Assembly (NCBI GenBank): GCA_025451075.1
Contig: JANWLA010000023.1
Coordinates: 52,793-116,792, forward strand
DNA: 64,000 nucleotides
Reading direction: 5' to 3'
Source of the DNA: Nitrosotalea sp.
GTDB lineage: Archaea > Thermoproteota > Nitrososphaeria > Nitrososphaerales > Nitrosopumilaceae
In this document: positions 61,630 to 64,000 of the stretch, in pieces
Layout: each line of letters starts with the position of its first letter
How positions within the stretch are numbered: the stretch's first letter is position 1
Translations under genes and position numbers: made by a program
Notes under the pieces: generated by a model
The model's input: only the letters and a program-made list of their open reading frames with translations
The model's database searches: none
What the model was told of the DNA's origin: nothing

Positions 61630-62331
61630 TTATTTTCTGACAAAAGCCAATGCAAATTCTTCGATTGCTTTTTCCCAGTTCTTTGCTTTTACTATGCCGC
61701 TTGCAACAAGTATTCCTTTTGCACCAAGTTCTAGTGCACGTGATACGTCTTCACCTGAAACAATTCCTGCACCGCACAATAATTGGGTAGAGTTGTTTGC
61801 TTTTTTTACAGCCTTGACTGACTCTGTTATTATTTCTGGTTTCTCTTTTGACACTGCCTTTCCACTACCAATTAGCTCCGGTGGCTCTATTGCAATATAA
61901 TCAGGGTTGAGTTGTGCATACATCCATGCTTCACTAACATCTTGGACGCAGACAACTGATATCATCTCCAACTCTCTGAGTCTTCTTACTAAATCCTCGA
62001 TTTCATTTGATGGGATTCTGTGCTCGCTGTGGTTTATGAGAGCACCTGCAACTCTAGATTTTTTTACAATCTCTGGGATGACATAGCCTGTAGTACTACC
62101 TACTTTGGAATTGTCAAGATGTTGGGCATATACATCTGAGGAAGACCTTGCCACTTCTGCCAGTAAATGTTGGGGAGGACACACTATGATTTTCACTTTG
62201 TGTTTTTTTGCAATCTTTGCTGCGCTCTTTGCCAACCTTGCAGACTTTGTACCTGCGATTTCATCATAGTTCTTAAAATTGATGATAAACAAACTGCTTT
62301 CAGAAAAATCTTGTACTTGCCTATATATCAA
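61630..62331 (-). CDS. tpiA: Triosephosphate isomerase
   Basis: 233 residues, archaeal short TIM. N-terminal FIINFKNYDE with Lys, GALINHSEHR with catalytic His, and AIEPPELIGSG with catalytic Glu. Gluconeogenesis/glycolysis. Confidence 0.95.
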   Translation of the reverse strand: MIYRQVQDFSESSLFIINFKNYDEIAGTKSARLAKSAAKIAKKHKVKIIVCPPQHLLAEVARSSSDVYAQHLDNSKVGSTTGYVIPEIVKKSRVAGALINHSEHRIPSNEIEDLVRRLRELEMISVVCVQDVSEAWMYAQLNPDYIAIEPPELIGSGKAVSKEKPEIITESVKAVKKANNSTQLLCGAGIVSGEDVSRALELGAKGILVASGIVKAKNWEKAIEEFALAFVRK

Positions 62332-62345
62332 GAGATCTTAGAAAA

Positions 62346-62353
62346 TTCTTATA
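62346..62353 (+). promoter_or_regulatory. TATA-like box of the 98-aa gene
   Basis: TTCTTATA is centred about 27 nt before ATG 62377. Confidence 0.45.
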
Positions 62354-62376
62354 CTGATTCTAGATAAAATAATTTA

Positions 62377-62673
62377 ATGGCACTTTCGGAAAACTCACTT
62401 GCTTTGCTCAATAAAGTCGCATCAATTGACTATACTGGAACGTTTGATAGCCAACAGGACGAACTAATCAAGGATACGTTTAAAAAAATTCTCTCAAGTG
62501 GAAATGTCTACAAAATTGACGAAATAGAAAAATGGCTAGAAACCGCCAACCCAAATTCTACTGTTGCAGAAAGGATCCTAAATGTAGCGCATTATCAAAA
62601 AGCAAAACATGATGCTCAAAATCCGTTGAAAATGGCTCATGATGATAGTTGCGGTTGCGGCGGAGATTGTTAA
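62377..62673 (+). CDS. Small protein with C-terminal Cys cluster
   Basis: 98 residues, helical, ending in a Cys-rich tail (SCGCGGDC). No family recognised; the tail could bind metal. Leaderless promoter upstream; stop abuts the convergent L40e gene. Confidence 0.65.
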   Translation: MALSENSLALLNKVASIDYTGTFDSQQDELIKDTFKKILSSGNVYKIDEIEKWLETANPNSTVAERILNVAHYQKAKHDAQNPLKMAHDDSCGCGGDC

Positions 62674-62841
62674 TTACTTTTTAATTCCAAGTGTTCTGTT
62701 CTTTAGTCTAAGGTAGACATTGTGGCATTTACGGCATCTTGATGCACTGATTGGGTTTTTTGCACCACATGAAAAACAGACTTTAAAGTGAAGCCTAGCC
62801 TTCTGTGCTATTGATTTTTTCAGTGGATCTGTGATTGGCAT
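62674..62841 (-). CDS. rpl40e: Large ribosomal subunit protein eL40
   Basis: 55 residues, too short for the ORF track: MPITDPLKKSIAQKARLH, zinc finger C22-x2-C25 and C36-x2-C39, and basic C-terminus RLKNRTLGIKK. Standalone archaeal L40e without ubiquitin fusion. Part of the 50S subunit. Confidence 0.92.
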   Translation of the reverse strand: MPITDPLKKSIAQKARLHFKVCFSCGAKNPISASRCRKCHNVYLRLKNRTLGIKK

Positions 62842-62863
62842 TTTCTATTTCTCCAATTTCCTG

Positions 62864-63784
62864 CTATTTGATTCTACCTTTTCCAAGCTTTCCTGCAAGA
62901 AGCATGGGCACTTCGGCTGGTCTTTTGGCAACTGGCACGTTTGCCTTGGCATACATGGATACTTTTGATTCTGCAGAGCCATAATTTCCGTAAACTATTG
63001 CGCCTGCATGACCCATCCTCTTTTCTTTTGGAGCGGCCCTTCCTGCAATGTATGCCACAACTGGCTTGTCAAATTTAGTGTCAATGATATGCTGTGCAAG
63101 CATCTCTTCGGCGTCTCCTCCTATTTCACCTACAACTACGATACCGTCAATGTTTGCACCGTTTCTTATTGTATCAAATGCTTGGATTAATGGTGCACCG
63201 TTGATTGGGTCTCCGCCAATTCCAAAGCATATGCTCTGACCAAAGTTTGCAACTGATAGGTTATGTGATACTTCGTACATCAAAGTTCCACTTCTTGAAA
63301 TTACTGCAATTCTTCCCTCCTTGAATGGTGATGCTGGCATGATTCCAATCTTGATTACTCCTGGAATTATGATTCCTGGAGTGTTTGGACCTACCACAAT
63401 TGCATCTTTTTTCTTTGCCAAATCAACTATTGTCAATGCGTCTTTTACTGGAACATGTTCTGGGATTGCAATTAGTAATTTTATTCCAGATTCTAATGCT
63501 TCAACTGCTGCAGAAAGAAAGAACTTTGCTGGAACAAATATTATTGAAATCTTGGCACCTGTTACACTCACTGCCTCGCTCATTGTCTCGTATATTGGAA
63601 CCCCTTCATGCTTTTGTCCGCCTTTTCCAGGTGTTACACCTGCTACGACATTTGTCCCATATGCTAACATTTGCTGTGTATGAAATGAACCAAACTTGCC
63701 AGTAATTCCTTGAACTATGACAGGTTTCTTTTTGTAGTCCTTGTCTCCTTCTTTACCAATTAATAATTCGAAAAGATCAACCAT
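62864..63784 (-). CDS. sucD: Succinyl-CoA synthetase alpha subunit
   Basis: 306 residues. CoA-binding Rossmann GITGKFGSFHTQQMLAYG, GPNTPGIIIP and the phospho-His loop MGHAGAIVYG. Makes or uses succinyl-CoA with ATP or GTP. Overlaps sucC by 8 nt, so coupled. Confidence 0.95.
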   Translation of the reverse strand: MVDLFELLIGKEGDKDYKKKPVIVQGITGKFGSFHTQQMLAYGTNVVAGVTPGKGGQKHEGVPIYETMSEAVSVTGAKISIIFVPAKFFLSAAVEALESGIKLLIAIPEHVPVKDALTIVDLAKKKDAIVVGPNTPGIIIPGVIKIGIMPASPFKEGRIAVISRSGTLMYEVSHNLSVANFGQSICFGIGGDPINGAPLIQAFDTIRNGANIDGIVVVGEIGGDAEEMLAQHIIDTKFDKPVVAYIAGRAAPKEKRMGHAGAIVYGNYGSAESKVSMYAKANVPVAKRPAEVPMLLAGKLGKGRIK

Positions 63785-64000
63785 TTTTATTCATCTCAAT
63801 TACTGCTGCATTTATTGCTTCTTCAATGGTATCAAACATCTTTGTTCTTGAACCCTTGAGCATTTCTTTTGACTTGTCAGCTTCTGCACCTGACATTCTT
63901 GCAAATACTGGAAGATCAATTATTTTATCATCATATGCTTTGAGAAATGCTGTTGCAACTGTTGTGGTCTTGACAATTCCACCATAAAGATTTACAAGTA
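63777..64000 (-). CDS. sucC: Succinyl-CoA synthetase beta subunit (partial)
   Basis: The C-terminal 73 codons only: YLVNLYGGIVKTTTVATAFLKAY, LPVFARMSGAEADKSKEMLKG, ending in EMNKNG. NLYGGI and the C-terminal domain pattern match SucC. The rest lies beyond the window. Confidence 0.9.
   Translation of the reverse strand, partial: LVNLYGGIVKTTTVATAFLKAYDDKIIDLPVFARMSGAEADKSKEMLKGSRTKMFDTIEEAINAAVIEMNKNG

Noticed and set aside
1-64000. CRISPR array or rRNA/tRNA genes
   Set aside because: No regularly spaced repeats and no rRNA- or tRNA-like conserved sequence were seen by eye on either strand; a tRNAscan or covariance search could still find an intron-split tRNA.

Overview
The window reads as chromosomal DNA of an ammonia-oxidising-type archaeon of the Nitrososphaerota (Thaumarchaeota), probably a Nitrosopumilales or Nitrosotalea-like lineage. 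Evidence: archaeal ribosomal proteins S25e and L40e, an RpoK/Rpb6 homologue, an Alba-like protein, a zinc-type ferredoxin, archaeal tRNA-splicing endonuclease, TrmI and an ATP-dependent DNA ligase. Methylmalonyl-CoA mutase, MeaB, epimerase and succinyl-CoA synthetase are also present and fit the 3-hydroxypropionate/4-hydroxybutyrate carbon cycle. Base composition looks AT-rich (estimated by eye, not computed). Many genes have a TATA-like box centred 25-27 nt before the start codon, the pattern expected of leaderless archaeal transcripts; I used it to choose several starts. No ammonia monooxygenase, rRNA, tRNA or CRISPR array was seen. The species is an inference.

Layout. 0-7 kb: partial malic enzyme, a small gene graveyard (HicA-like and DUF488-like remnants), an alcohol dehydrogenase divergent from a type II NADH dehydrogenase, then zinc ferredoxin followed by two overlapping Cys/His-rich genes. 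7-13 kb: TrmI, NAD(P)HX dehydratase, an M20 peptidase, a proteasome beta subunit that lacks the catalytic threonine, a PUA protein and homoserine dehydrogenase. 13-20.7 kb is accessory: a solo TnpB, a TauE exporter, three membrane-anchored or secreted proteins with similar N-termini, and a wHTH/RelE-like pair flanked by 60-nt direct repeats. 20.7-31.5 kb: a MaoC-like protein with a double-SDR fusion, EndA, a PhoU-like protein, DNA ligase, S25e, RpoK, Alba, an HTH regulator and an AsnB-type synthetase with a zinc ribbon. 31.6-36 kb: a cupredoxin-like surface protein sharing its whole upstream region with the gene at 15.9 kb, then many small genes.

36-56 kb is mostly housekeeping: amidohydrolase, GNAT, aldo/keto reductase, UbiA/MenA, agmatinase-like protein, BirA, CysRS, NadE, Rieske protein, AhcY, MetRS, MFS transporter, HIBADH-like enzyme and ketol-acid reductoisomerase. 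Within it, 42.3-44.5 kb holds a possible metal-handling locus: a thioredoxin-fold protein, two tandem secreted Cys/His proteins (one with a Met-rich tail) and an HTH protein with an extraordinarily Met-rich segment. 56-64 kb carries the methylmalonyl-CoA module (mcmB apart from meaB-mcmA-mce), a CBS-HTH regulator, MscL, TpiA, L40e and sucDC.

Strongest leads: the possible copper-handling locus, the paralogous surface-protein family with its conserved promoter block, the double-SDR/MaoC pair, the repeat-flanked toxin-like unit, the degenerate cupredoxin and the inactive-looking proteasome subunit. About a dozen short genes below the ORF-track cutoff were found by reading intergenic DNA; YHS, L40e and the zinc fingers are the most secure.
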